From Flavobacterium sinopsychrotolerans (GTDB taxonomy: Bacteria > Bacteroidota > Bacteroidia > Flavobacteriales > Flavobacteriaceae), in NCBI RefSeq assembly GCF_900110375.1, contig NZ_FODN01000001.1:744001-808000 (forward strand): a DNA stretch of 64,000 bases, in the 5' to 3' direction. Below, piece after piece: positions 34,571 to 42,931 of the stretch. The position numbers and the translations under genes were made by a program. Numbering within the stretch: position 1 is the first letter of the stretch; each line of letters opens with the position of its first letter. The notes under the pieces are model-generated. The model was not told where the DNA came from. It saw only the letters and a list, made by a program, of their open reading frames with translations, and made no database searches.

Positions 34571-34921
34571 ATGGACATAATATACTATCTCGCTTCTTGC
34601 GACACCTGCAGAAAAATTATAAAATCATTACCGAAAGAACATGATTTTAAATTTCACGACATCAAACAAGATCCAATTACTGTTGCCGAATTAGAAAAAA
34701 TGCGCGAGCTTTCAGGAAGTTACGAAGCGCTTTTCAGCAAAAAAGCACAGTTGTACAAATCGATGGATTTAAAGAACAAATCGTTGACCGAAGACGATTA
34801 CAAAAAATACATTTTGGAACATTACACGTTTTTGAGTCGTCCTGTTTTTATCATCAAAGACAAAATTTATATTGGCAATACCCAACAAAATATGTTGCAG
34901 GTAATGAAAGCTTTGGTATAA
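34571..34921 (+). CDS. ArsC/Spx-family thioredoxin-fold protein
   Basis: 116 residues from the ATG at 34571 (MDIIYYLASCDTCRK); the frame opening at 34529 adds a non-homologous extension. The fold has the redox pair Cys10-x-x-Cys13, TVAELEKMRELSGSYEALF, and a C-terminal FLSRPVFIIKDKIYIG that matches the ArsC/Spx loop. It could be a glutaredoxin-dependent arsenate reductase or a redox protein of the YffB kind; no arsenic genes are nearby, so arsenate is unproven. Its stop overlaps the start of the EamA transporter gene by one base. Confidence 0.8.
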   Translation: MDIIYYLASCDTCRKIIKSLPKEHDFKFHDIKQDPITVAELEKMRELSGSYEALFSKKAQLYKSMDLKNKSLTEDDYKKYILEHYTFLSRPVFIIKDKIYIGNTQQNMLQVMKALV

Positions 34922-35808
34922 TGTCCAAAAGAAATCTTGCACTAATTGGCGCCACAATTGTCTCTATAATTTACGGTGTCACGTTTACCATTGCCAAAGA
35001 TGTCATGCCGTTGTATATTGACGCCTATGGCTTCATCTTGTTGCGCGTGGGCGGTTCGGTGCTATTGTTTTGGCTGGTTTGGCTTTTTATGCCAAAGGAA
35101 AAAATTGCTCTCAATGATTTCCCTAGAATAATTGCGGCTGCTTTCTTTGGCGTAGCGTTTAATATGCTTACGTTTTTCAAAGGATTAAGCCTTACTTCTC
35201 CTATTAGCGCAGCGGTAATCATGGTTTCAACACCGATGATTGTTTTGACGCTTTCAGCCATTATCATGAAAGAACGCATGCAAAAACGAATGGTTTTTGG
35301 GATTATCCTTGGATTAATCGGAACTGCTTTTCTTATTCTGTACGGAAAATCCATTGGCAGCGCCACAAACGCCGGATTAGGAAATTTTCTGGTTTTGGTC
35401 AACGCCATTTCCTATGGATTTTACCTGATCATCGTCAAGAAATTAATGGATAAATACAATGCGTTTACGTTTGTAAAATGGATTTATTTGTTTGGTTTTA
35501 TTATGGTTTTGCCTTTTGGCTGGAGCCAATTTCAAACTGTTGAATGGGCTTTAGTCCCAACGGATATTTGCTGGAAAATAGTATTTGTAGTTGTTTTTTC
35601 GACTTTCCTGACCTATTTGCTAAATTTGCTTTCGATGAAAGAATTAAAACCAACTACGGTTGCCGTTTTTATTTATTTACAACCGCTATTCGCCACTATT
35701 TTTGCGATAAGCTTGGGAAAAGACGAATTGAGTTTGGTGAAAATTGGTTCAGCCATTTTGATATTTGTCGGCGTTTATTTAGTTACACAGAAAAAGAGTG
35801 TTCAGTAA
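34921..35808 (+). CDS. EamA (DMT) family transporter
   Basis: A 295-residue inner-membrane protein with ten predicted helices in two EamA repeats (residues about 5-140 and 150-290), for example ATIVSIIYGVTFTIAKDVMP and NFLVLVNAISYGFYLIIVKK. It exports or exchanges an unknown metabolite, possibly an amino acid. It is translationally coupled to the ArsC-like gene by a 1-base overlap, which suggests but does not prove a joint role. Confidence 0.85.
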   Translation: MSKRNLALIGATIVSIIYGVTFTIAKDVMPLYIDAYGFILLRVGGSVLLFWLVWLFMPKEKIALNDFPRIIAAAFFGVAFNMLTFFKGLSLTSPISAAVIMVSTPMIVLTLSAIIMKERMQKRMVFGIILGLIGTAFLILYGKSIGSATNAGLGNFLVLVNAISYGFYLIIVKKLMDKYNAFTFVKWIYLFGFIMVLPFGWSQFQTVEWALVPTDICWKIVFVVVFSTFLTYLLNLLSMKELKPTTVAVFIYLQPLFATIFAISLGKDELSLVKIGSAILIFVGVYLVTQKKSVQ

Positions 35809-35875
35809 TCAGTGTTCAATCGTTGATTTGGAATGTTCTAATTTCAATCCATTTACAAGTCAAAACCTAATTATA

Positions 35876-35915
35876 AAAAAAGCACTAAATACTAAAAACT
35901 GACCACTGACCACTT
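35876..35915. repeat. Intergenic low-complexity repeat (CTGACCACTGACCAC)
   Basis: A short tandem of 'ACTGACCACTGACCACT' words beside 'actaaatactaaaa', upstream of yicC. It resembles other short intergenic repeats in this window and ends 6 bases before the yicC -7 box. Confidence 0.3.
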
Positions 35916-35921
35916 TTTTAT

Positions 35922-35929
35922 TATCTTTG
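35922..35929 (+). promoter_or_regulatory. -7 promoter box of yicC-gmk-nadD
   Basis: TATCTTTG at 35922-35929, 19 bases before the yicC ATG. Confidence 0.45.
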
Positions 35930-35948
35930 ACCTCTTTTAGAAAAATAT

Positions 35949-36809
35949 ATGATACAATCAATGACGGGTTTTGGTAAAGCGACTTTGCAATTACCAACCA
36001 AAAAAATCACGGTAGAAGTAAAATCTTTAAACAGTAAAGGTTTGGATTTGAATGTTAGAATGCCTTCGCTGTACCGCGAAATGGAATTGGGTTTACGCAA
36101 CCAAATTGCACTGAAACTGGAAAGAGGAAAAGTAGATTTTTCTATTTTTATCGAAAGTACCGCGGAACAGACTTCTACTAAAGTGAACGTGCCCATTGTA
36201 AAAGCATATATCAATCAGCTGAGAGAAGTTTATGCTGATGCTGATGAAACCGAACTAATGAAAATGGCAGTTCGCATGCCGGATACCATGAAAATAGAAC
36301 GCGATGAAATCGATGAAAACGACTGGGTACAAATCCAAACCGTTATCGAAGAAGCGCTGCACAACATCCTGAACTTTAGAAAAGATGAAGGAATGTCTCT
36401 TGAAAAAGAATTTCAATTGCGAATTGGGAATATTCGTCAATATATGTCCGAAGCTTTGGCACTTGATCCAGAACGCGTTCAGGCGATAAAAGACCGTTTG
36501 CAAACTGCAATCTCAGAATTGAAAGTGAATGTAGATGAAAATCGTTTCGAGCAGGAATTGATTTATTATTTAGAAAAATTAGACATCACCGAAGAAAAAG
36601 TGCGTTTGACGAATCATCTGGATTATTTCCTGGAAACCATCAACGGAACCGAAGCTAACGGTAGAAAATTAGGTTTTATTACCCAAGAAATGGGACGTGA
36701 AATCAATACGATGGGCTCTAAATCCAATCACGCACAAATGCAAAAATTAGTCGTTCAAATGAAAGACGAATTGGAAAAAATCAAGGAACAAGTATTAAAC
36801 GTATTGTAA
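35949..36809 (+). CDS. yicC: YicC/YloC family endoribonuclease
   Basis: A 286-residue protein that opens with the invariant family start MIQSMTGFGKA, followed by VEVKSLNSKGLDLNVRMP. The C-terminal DUF1732 part contains ITEEKVRLTNHLDYF and LGFITQEMGREINTMGSKSNH. E. coli YicC is an endoribonuclease that affects the stability of small RNAs. Gene order yicC-gmk matches many bacteria. It has its own promoter box, and gmk follows after 116 bases holding two hairpins. Confidence 0.93.
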   Translation: MIQSMTGFGKATLQLPTKKITVEVKSLNSKGLDLNVRMPSLYREMELGLRNQIALKLERGKVDFSIFIESTAEQTSTKVNVPIVKAYINQLREVYADADETELMKMAVRMPDTMKIERDEIDENDWVQIQTVIEEALHNILNFRKDEGMSLEKEFQLRIGNIRQYMSEALALDPERVQAIKDRLQTAISELKVNVDENRFEQELIYYLEKLDITEEKVRLTNHLDYFLETINGTEANGRKLGFITQEMGREINTMGSKSNHAQMQKLVVQMKDELEKIKEQVLNVL

Positions 36810-36814
36810 TTATT

Positions 36815-36843
36815 AACCTGCAAAGTTATTAACCTTGCAGGTT
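36815..36843. repeat. Intergenic hairpin between yicC and gmk (AACCTGCAA arms)
   Basis: AACCTGCAA (36815-36823) pairs with TTGCAGGTT (36835-36843). It is followed by T-rich sequence and could reduce read-through into gmk. Confidence 0.5.
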
Positions 36844-36861
36844 TATTAATTTTATAACATA

Positions 36862-36888
36862 CCTACAAGGTTTTTGAAACCTTGCAGG
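36862..36888. repeat. Second intergenic hairpin between yicC and gmk
   Basis: CCTACAAGGTTT / AAACCTTGCAGG with a 3-base loop. It shares the CCTTGCAGG word with the hairpin at 36815-36843, so the two belong to one repeat family. Confidence 0.5.
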
Positions 36889-36925
36889 AAAACATAAACA
36901 GATACTGAAATAAATTCAGCATAAA

Positions 36926-37513
36926 ATGAGCACAGGAGGAAAATTAATAGTGTTTTCGGCACCTTCGGGATCTGGAAAGACGACCATCGTTAGACACTTA
37001 TTAGGAAAAGAAGATTTGAATCTGGAATTTTCGATTTCGGCAGCTTCTCGTGAGCCAAGAGGCGAAGAAGTAAACGGAAAAGATTATTATTTCATGTCGA
37101 CCGAAGAGTTTAAAAAACACATCAAAAACGAAGACTTTCTGGAATGGGAAGAAGTATACCGTGATAATTTCTACGGAACTCTGAAAAGCGAAGTAGAACG
37201 TATTTGGGCCAAAGGTAAAAATGTGATTTTTGATATTGATGTATCCGGCGGATTGCGTATCAAACATAAATTCCCCGAAGAAACTTTAGCCGTTTTCGTG
37301 AAACCACCAAGCGTGGATGAACTAAAAAGACGATTAAAGGAACGCTCTACCGAAAGTGATGACAAAATCAACATGCGCATCGCCAAAGCTTCTGTAGAAC
37401 TGGCAACAGCACCACAATTTGATGTGATTATAAAAAACTACGATTTAGATATTGCCTTGGAAGAAGCATATCAATTGGTAAGGAATTTTGTAAACACAGA
37501 TTCCACAAATTAG
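36926..37513 (+). CDS. gmk: Guanylate kinase
   Basis: A 195-residue enzyme that phosphorylates GMP to GDP. P-loop APSGSGKTT (residues 10-18), GMP-binding SRE and GEEVNGKDYYF, and the lid region KRRLKERSTESDDKINMRI are clear. The last codons (VNTDSTN and stop) coincide with the left arm of an intergenic inverted repeat (37493-37553), so the C-terminus has been shaped by that repeat. It lies between yicC and nadD in one transcription unit. Confidence 0.95.
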   Translation: MSTGGKLIVFSAPSGSGKTTIVRHLLGKEDLNLEFSISAASREPRGEEVNGKDYYFMSTEEFKKHIKNEDFLEWEEVYRDNFYGTLKSEVERIWAKGKNVIFDIDVSGGLRIKHKFPEETLAVFVKPPSVDELKRRLKERSTESDDKINMRIAKASVELATAPQFDVIIKNYDLDIALEEAYQLVRNFVNTDSTN

Positions 37514-37553
37514 CACAGATTTATAATTTCTAAAAATCTGCGAAATCTGTGTT
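37493..37553. repeat. Inverted repeat overlapping the gmk 3' end (AACACAGATT ... AATCTGTGTT)
   Basis: Perfect 10-base outer arms at 37493-37502 and 37544-37553, with a further inner match (AGATTT / AAATCT). The left arm encodes the last residues of gmk; the right arm lies 19 bases before nadD. Confidence 0.6.
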
Positions 37554-37572
37554 GTTTAAATAATTAGTGTCT

Positions 37573-38196
37573 ATGAAAATCGGACTTTATTTCGGAACGT
37601 TTAATCCCATTCATGTTGGGCATCTCATTATTGCCAATCACATGGCGGAACATGCCGATTTAGATCAAATCTGGATGGTGGTTACGCCACACAATCCTTT
37701 GAAGAAAAAAAGTACATTGCTCGATGATTACCATCGTTTACAAATGGTGCATCTTGCCACCGAGGATTTTCCAAAAATCAAACCTTCGGATATTGAGTTT
37801 AAATTATCGCAACCTAATTACACCGTGAATACTTTAGTTTATTTAGAAGAGAAATATCCCAATTACGAGTTCTCATTAATCATGGGTGAAGACAATTTAA
37901 AATCTTTGCACAAATGGAAAAACTACGAAGCAATTCTGGCGCATCATGAGATTTATGTTTATCCAAGACTCGAGGCCAAAGGTTCTGCTGAAGAAGCAAT
38001 TTCTACCGACGCGTACAATTTGGATTTAAAAATTTTACAAAAATTCGGTACAAAAATCCACATGATTGACGCTCCGGTTGTAGAAATATCATCGACATTT
38101 ATTCGGGAAAATATTAAGAAGGGAAAAAATGTGCAACCTTTGTTGCCTGCGAAAGTTTGGGAATACATTGATCACAATAACTTTTATAAAAAGTAA
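37573..38196 (+). CDS. nadD: Nicotinate-nucleotide adenylyltransferase
   Basis: A 207-residue NAD-synthesis enzyme that joins nicotinate mononucleotide and ATP. GTFNPIHVGHL is the nucleotidyltransferase HxGH motif; MGEDNLKSLHKW and the C-terminal ISSTFIREN motif complete the site. I chose the ATG at 37573, since the GTG two codons earlier adds nothing conserved. The stop is directly followed by the converging lysR stop. Confidence 0.93.
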   Translation: MKIGLYFGTFNPIHVGHLIIANHMAEHADLDQIWMVVTPHNPLKKKSTLLDDYHRLQMVHLATEDFPKIKPSDIEFKLSQPNYTVNTLVYLEEKYPNYEFSLIMGEDNLKSLHKWKNYEAILAHHEIYVYPRLEAKGSAEEAISTDAYNLDLKILQKFGTKIHMIDAPVVEISSTFIRENIKKGKNVQPLLPAKVWEYIDHNNFYKK

Positions 38197-39093
38197 TTAC
38201 GTCAAAACTCTTTTCAATTCGAGTTGAATATTTTCGAAAATCGTACTCAAATTATCGTTTTTACCGGATAATACAAACACTTCTGTACTTGGCATTTGCT
38301 TGCTGTTCCACAACAATTGGATTTTATTTTCTTCGATTAAACTTTTCGCATTGCAATCCCAAACAACCGCTATTCCGGTGTTTTTCGAAATGATTTCCAG
38401 CATTTCATATTCGGATGGAATAATATAATTGGGAACCATCGACGGTCTTTTTTTATTAAAAACATGCAACCAAAACAACTTTATGTGCGGAATCTGCGCA
38501 TTGTGGCTGAACCATTTTTGGTCGTTTAACCAATTTTCGATAGCAGAGAAATCCTTTGTTTTAATACTAGATTTCAACTCGGAAGCATCGATAGTATTGG
38601 AACCGACAATGACTTGTTTGATTTCGCCAACCTTTTTCTTAATGGTGTCAAACGTGTCATATTGTTTGGTTACAACCGCAAAATCTAATTTTTTAGAATC
38701 GACTAATTCAAAAAGCGCATCGTTTTCATGGAAGCTAAAATCAATGAATTCGAATTTGGAAACCAAAGCGCTTCCCAAACTTCGCATCAAATGCTTTGAA
38801 ATCCCAATAGAAATTAATCGATTTGCATTGAACGCTTTGGCACGAAAACCATTTTCCACATTTTCCAATCGGTCCAATGCTTCAATGATTAAATTATTGA
38901 GTAACTTAGCGTATTCCGTTGGTTCAACGCCTTTAGACTTTCGATTGAAAAGTTTATATCCTACATGCGCTTCCAACATTGATATTTGCTGACTAACAGC
39001 AGGTTGACTGATAAATAATTCTTTGGCAGCCAAAGAAAAATTACCGTTTTTGTAAACCGATTTAAACGTTCGATACCATTCGAGATTGACCAT
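38197..39093 (-). CDS. LysR-type transcriptional regulator
   Basis: A 298-residue protein. The N-terminal winged HTH (WYRTFKSVYKNGNFSLAAKELFISQPAVSQQISMLEAHVGYKLFNRKSKGV) is classic LysR; the rest is a periplasmic-binding-type effector domain. It is divergently placed from the DJ-1-like/dehydrogenase pair, which by the usual LysR arrangement it should control. A 14-base perfect palindrome (39097-39110) lies 4 bases upstream of its own start and may be its operator. The effector is unknown; an electrophile or aldehyde is plausible from the neighbours. Confidence 0.88.
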   Translation of the reverse strand: MVNLEWYRTFKSVYKNGNFSLAAKELFISQPAVSQQISMLEAHVGYKLFNRKSKGVEPTEYAKLLNNLIIEALDRLENVENGFRAKAFNANRLISIGISKHLMRSLGSALVSKFEFIDFSFHENDALFELVDSKKLDFAVVTKQYDTFDTIKKKVGEIKQVIVGSNTIDASELKSSIKTKDFSAIENWLNDQKWFSHNAQIPHIKLFWLHVFNKKRPSMVPNYIIPSEYEMLEIISKNTGIAVVWDCNAKSLIEENKIQLLWNSKQMPSTEVFVLSGKNDNLSTIFENIQLELKRVLT

Positions 39094-39096
39094 GAT

Positions 39097-39110
39097 ATAA
39101 ATATATTTAT
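39097..39110. promoter_or_regulatory. Candidate LysR operator, palindrome ATAAATATATTTAT
   Basis: A perfect 14-base inverted repeat in the lysR/DJ-1 divergent gap, holding the LysR-type T-N11-A spacing. AT-rich DNA makes such palindromes less surprising, so this is a moderate call. Confidence 0.35.
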
Positions 39111-39154
39111 CACAAACATAATTTAAATTATTTTTACTAATAGCATATTCGCCT

Positions 39155-39162
39155 TAAATTTG
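39155..39162 (+). promoter_or_regulatory. -7 promoter box of the DJ-1-like gene
   Basis: TAAATTTG, 17 bases before the ATG at 39180. Confidence 0.45.
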
Positions 39163-39179
39163 TAGAAAGAAAATTAAAG

Positions 39180-39944
39180 ATGAAAAAAATCGCATTATTT
39201 GCCATTATAGCATTAACCGCAAGTTGTATTACGGCAACTGCACAAAATAAAAAAGGTATGAAAAAAGTATTATTCGTTCTAACTAGTCATAGTGAGTTAG
39301 GGAACACAGGAGAAAAAACAGGATTTTGGATTGAAGAATTTGCTGCTCCTTATTATGAGTTAGCAGATAAAGGAGTGATTATTGATATTGCATCACCCTT
39401 AGGAGGACAGCCACCAATTGACCCAAAAAGTTCAGATCCATCTTCGGCTACTGAAGATACTAAAAGATTTGACAAAGACACTGAACTACAAGCTAAACTA
39501 AGTAAAACACACAAACTAGCTGATGTTAAACAAGCTGATTATGATGCTGTATTTTACCCTGGAGGTCATGGTCCATTGTGGGATTTGGCAACGGATGCAA
39601 CTTCAAGTGCTTTAATTGAATCTTTTTACACGAATAACAAGCCTGTTGCTTTTGTATGTCATTCACCAGCAGTGTTGAAAAACGTAAAAGTAAATGGGGA
39701 ATTTTTAGTTAAAGGTAAAAAAGTAACCGGATTTTCAAATACAGAAGAAGAAGCGGTGGGATTAACGAATGTTGTTCCGTTTTTATTAGAAGATGCGTTG
39801 CAAGCTAACGGTGCAACTTATTCAAAAATTGGGGATTGGCAGCCTTATGCAGTAGAGGATGGTTTATTGATTACAGGTCAAAACCCAGCTTCGTCTAAAC
39901 TCGTTGCGGAAAAATTATTAAACCAATTGAATTCAAAAAAATAA
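39180..39944 (+). CDS. DJ-1/PfpI superfamily protein, exported (Hsp31/glyoxalase III-like)
   Basis: 254 residues. The N-terminal 21 residues look like a signal peptide (MKKIALFAIIALTASCITAT), unusual for this mostly cytosolic family. The core has the elbow nucleophile Cys160-His161 in FVCHSPAVL and YPGGHGPLWDL, as in Hsp31-type proteins that convert methylglyoxal to lactate or act as holdases. It is cotranscribed with an iron alcohol dehydrogenase (4-base gap), which supports a role in removing reactive aldehydes. If the leader is cleaved, the protein works in the periplasm. Confidence 0.82.
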   Translation: MKKIALFAIIALTASCITATAQNKKGMKKVLFVLTSHSELGNTGEKTGFWIEEFAAPYYELADKGVIIDIASPLGGQPPIDPKSSDPSSATEDTKRFDKDTELQAKLSKTHKLADVKQADYDAVFYPGGHGPLWDLATDATSSALIESFYTNNKPVAFVCHSPAVLKNVKVNGEFLVKGKKVTGFSNTEEEAVGLTNVVPFLLEDALQANGATYSKIGDWQPYAVEDGLLITGQNPASSKLVAEKLLNQLNSKK

Positions 39945-39948
39945 GAAG

Positions 39949-41112
39949 ATGTTAAATTTCGAATTATACAATCCTACCAATTTAATTTTTGGAAAAGGAC
40001 AAATTGAAAAACTTTCCACATTAGTACCAGAAGGAGCCAAAATCCTTTTGGCCTATGGTGGCGGAAGTATTTTCAAAAATGGAATTCATGAGCAAGTAAT
40101 CAACAATCTGAAGGGGTTTGAAATCGTAGAATTTGGAGGAATTGAACCAAATCCACATTTTGAAACATTAATGAAAGCAGTTGACGTTATCAAGGAACAA
40201 AACATAGATTTTATCCTTGCCGTTGGTGGAGGTTCTGTAATTGATGGCGTAAAATTCATTTCGGCAGCCGTGAACTTTGACGGAAATCCAATGGATATTC
40301 TTCAAAAGAGATTATTGATTAAAGATTTGTCTAAAGTGATTCCTTTTGGAACTGTATTGACTTTACCGGCAACTGGTAGTGAGATGAATTCTGGTGCCGT
40401 AGTGACTATTGAAGCTACTCAGGAAAAATTGGCTTTTGGCGGCTCTGCTTTGTTTCCAAAATTTTCTATATGTGATCCGACCGTAATTGAATCTTTACCA
40501 AAAAGACAATTGCAAAACGGAGTTGTAGATGCTTACACCCATGTTTTAGAACAATATTTAACGTATCCGCACGAGGGATATCTACAGGATAGAATTGCAG
40601 AAAGTATTTTGCAAACTTTGATTCAAGTGGGTCCAGAAGTAGTTGAAAATCCTAAAGATTATGCTTTGGCTTCCAACTTTATGTGGAGTTGTACAATGGC
40701 TTTAAATGGATTAATCCAAAAAGGAGTCCCTTCGGATTGGGCAACGCACATGATTGGGCACGAATTAACGGCTTTGTACGGAATCGATCACGCCAGAACA
40801 TTGGCAGTTGTGGGTCCAAATTTATACCGAGTGATGTTTGAAACTAAAAAAGGAAAATTGGCACAATACGGAAAACGTATTTTCAATTTAACGGGAACTG
40901 AGGATGAAATCGCAAACGAAGCCATCAACAAAACCGTTGAGTTTTTCCACACAATGGGAATGGACACTAAATTATCTGATTACACAAAAGATTTTGATAA
41001 AACGGCAGATTTTATAGTGGATCGTTTTAAAGAAAGAGGTTGGTTAGGACTAGGTGAAAAACAAAATATCACTTTAGAAAAGGTTAAATCTATTGTTGAA
41101 ATGAGTTACTAA
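39949..41112 (+). CDS. Iron-containing alcohol dehydrogenase (YqhD/BDH type)
   Basis: A 387-residue enzyme. The NAD(P)-binding part is AYGGGSIFKNG and AVGGGSVIDGVKFIS; metal ligands lie in DPTVIESLPKRQLQNGVVDAYTHVLEQYL and THMIGHELTALYGIDHARTLAVV. YqhD-type proteins reduce many aldehydes with NADPH. Its place behind a DJ-1-like gene and opposite a LysR gene mirrors the idea of E. coli yqhC-yqhD, although the regulator there is AraC-type. It ends at a terminator. Confidence 0.88.
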   Translation: MLNFELYNPTNLIFGKGQIEKLSTLVPEGAKILLAYGGGSIFKNGIHEQVINNLKGFEIVEFGGIEPNPHFETLMKAVDVIKEQNIDFILAVGGGSVIDGVKFISAAVNFDGNPMDILQKRLLIKDLSKVIPFGTVLTLPATGSEMNSGAVVTIEATQEKLAFGGSALFPKFSICDPTVIESLPKRQLQNGVVDAYTHVLEQYLTYPHEGYLQDRIAESILQTLIQVGPEVVENPKDYALASNFMWSCTMALNGLIQKGVPSDWATHMIGHELTALYGIDHARTLAVVGPNLYRVMFETKKGKLAQYGKRIFNLTGTEDEIANEAINKTVEFFHTMGMDTKLSDYTKDFDKTADFIVDRFKERGWLGLGEKQNITLEKVKSIVEMSY

Positions 41113-41149
41113 TTAAAATAACTAGAGTACTGATTGAAGCAGTGTAAAT

Positions 41150-41184
41150 AAAAAGGCGTTCTCATTTTTTGGGAACGCCTTTTA
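41150..41184 (+). terminator. Terminator of the DJ-1-like/dehydrogenase operon
   Basis: AAAAGGCGTTC / GAACGCCTTTT stem with a 10-base loop, about 40 bases past the stop. Confidence 0.8.
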
Positions 41185-41373
41185 AAATTCTAAATTATAA
41201 CTAACTAACTCAATTCTCATTATCTTGTTAAATTATTAAACAATAAATAACAATAACGAAATAGCTGTACTTATATTGTGTTAAAAATTAAAAAAAATTA
41301 AAATTATTTTTCATTCCCTATAATTGTAGTATTTCCAACACGTTTAAAAATCAACCTTCTTGTTCTAATTTTA

Positions 41374-41406
41374 TTTGTATAATCAGTCCTTTTTTAAGTA
41401 CTTTTG
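41374..41406 (+). promoter_or_regulatory. gpsA promoter
   Basis: TTTG (41374-41377), a 21-base spacer, then TACTTTTG (41399-41406), 18 bases before the ATG. The box overlaps a longer open frame starting at 41404, which supports the later gpsA start. Confidence 0.45.
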
Positions 41407-41424
41407 ATTAAATTCAATAAAAAA

Positions 41425-42420
41425 ATGGCTGAAAATATAAAATTCGCAGTAATAGGCGGTGGAAGTTGGGCGACAGCGATAGCAAAAATGTTATGCGTAA
41501 ATCTTACCGAAATTTCGTGGTACATGCGCAATGAAGCTGCTATAGAGCATATTAAAACCTACAAACACAATCCAAATTATTTAAGTTCGGTTGAATTTGA
41601 TACTAAAAAACTGAAACTAACCAGTGACATCAATGAAGCTGTAGCGTATGCAGATTACATAATTTTTGCTATTCCATCTGCTTTTTTGGATGGTGAATTA
41701 GCAAAATTAACCGTTTCTCTAAAAGATAAAATCATTTTCTCGGCGATTAAAGGAATTGTCCCTGAAACAAGTTTAATTGTAGGAGAACATTTTCATGTAA
41801 AATATGATATTCCTTATTACAATATAGGCGTGATTACTGGCCCTTGCCACGCAGAAGAAGTTGCCATGGAACGTCTTTCTTACCTTACCATTGCGTGTGG
41901 CGATCCTGATAAAGCCAAAGTCGTTGCTAAAAATTTATCTGGAAATTATATCAAAACTAAAATTACAGATGACATTATAGGAACTGAATATGCTGCTATG
42001 CTAAAGAACATTTATGCAATTGCAGCAGGAATGGCTCATGGTTTAGGTTATGGCGATAATTTCCAGTCCGTATTGATGAGTAATGGGATACGCGAGATGA
42101 AAAAATTTATCAAGAAAGTTCATAAGATGAAACGAAACATCAATGACTCTGCTTATTTAGGCGATTTATTGGTTACCGGTTATTCTATATTCTCCAGAAA
42201 CAGAATGTTCGGGAATATGATTGGTAAAGGCTACACCGTTAAATCAGCAATGATGGAAATGAGTATGGTTGCTGAAGGATATTACGCCGTAAAAAGCGCG
42301 TATAAACTCAATCAGGCTTATGGTGCCAAAACACCAATTATAGATGCAGTGTACAGTATATTATACGAAGGTCAGGATGCTAAAGCCGTATTCAAAAAAC
42401 TGACTGATAAACTCGATTAA
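41425..42420 (+). CDS. gpsA: Glycerol-3-phosphate dehydrogenase [NAD(P)+]
   Basis: 331 residues from the ATG at 41425 (MAENIKFAVIGGGSWATAIAK). It reduces dihydroxyacetone phosphate to sn-glycerol 3-phosphate for phospholipid synthesis. The Rossmann motif GGGSWATA, GPCHAEEVA and the catalytic-Lys stretch AAMLKNIYAIAAGMAHGLGYGDN are conserved. A small membrane-protein gene follows after 35 bases. Confidence 0.95.
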   Translation: MAENIKFAVIGGGSWATAIAKMLCVNLTEISWYMRNEAAIEHIKTYKHNPNYLSSVEFDTKKLKLTSDINEAVAYADYIIFAIPSAFLDGELAKLTVSLKDKIIFSAIKGIVPETSLIVGEHFHVKYDIPYYNIGVITGPCHAEEVAMERLSYLTIACGDPDKAKVVAKNLSGNYIKTKITDDIIGTEYAAMLKNIYAIAAGMAHGLGYGDNFQSVLMSNGIREMKKFIKKVHKMKRNINDSAYLGDLLVTGYSIFSRNRMFGNMIGKGYTVKSAMMEMSMVAEGYYAVKSAYKLNQAYGAKTPIIDAVYSILYEGQDAKAVFKKLTDKLD

Positions 42421-42455
42421 TTCCGTTTCAAATAACAACCAAACACAATCACTTC

Positions 42456-42671
42456 ATGAGCGAAAGATGGAAATATCAAATTAAAACTGGCGGAATTTGG
42501 GGTGTATTTATGACGGTTTTCAATGTATTGTTTGACATTAAAGAAATCCCTTTTTCGGAACAGGTTGCTACGCCTAATTTTTATATTCGAGCAGCTGCCT
42601 ATATCGCTGTAGGGATATTTGTTTTAGGTTATTTTACCTGGAAATCCAAAGTTAAACAACAGAACCGCTAA
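42456..42671 (+). CDS. Small membrane protein, intact copy of a tandem pair
   Basis: A 71-residue protein: amphipathic N-terminus MSERWKYQIKTGGIWGVFMT, one hydrophobic stretch near 14-26 and a clear helix at 46-62 (AAAYIAVGIFVLGYFTW), ending in a basic tail KSKVKQQNR. Function is unknown. A decayed copy starts 10 bases downstream, which confirms that this is a real protein family. It is probably cotranscribed with gpsA. Confidence 0.75.
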   Translation: MSERWKYQIKTGGIWGVFMTVFNVLFDIKEIPFSEQVATPNFYIRAAAYIAVGIFVLGYFTWKSKVKQQNR

Positions 42672-42680
42672 ATCATTTCT

Positions 42681-42931
42681 ATGAGCGAAAGATGGAAATT
42701 TTAGATTAAAAATGGTGGGATTTGGTGATTTATTTTTGCCTTATGTCTATCCGTTTTTGACCTGTTCGAAATGTCTTTTGAAGATGTTTTTTTGTCCAAA
42801 AAAATCTACTCCGAACACTTTATTTCGTTTTAGTCGGAGTATTTATAGTGGGCTATTTGAATTGGAAGAAAAAAGTCAAACGTGATGACGATAGTGCTGA
42901 ACTATCTCACGATAACGCCGTCAACAAATAA
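42681..42931 (+). pseudogene. Degenerate tandem copy of the small membrane protein gene
   Basis: It begins ATGAGCGAAAGATGGAAATT, matching the first six codons of the gene at 42456, then stops at codon 8 (TAG) and again within about ten codons (TGA); a frameshift lies in the middle. The last third, in another frame, still encodes FVLVGVFIVGYLNWKKKVK, parallel to IAVGIFVLGYFTWKSKVK in the intact copy, and ends at TAA 42929-42931. Its tail overlaps the end of the minus-strand gene at 42902-43309. Confidence 0.75.

Noticed and set aside
34571..34921. Firm call of arsenate reductase
   Set aside because: The thioredoxin-fold Cys pair fits ArsC/Spx, but there are no arsenic resistance genes and the family includes other redox proteins.
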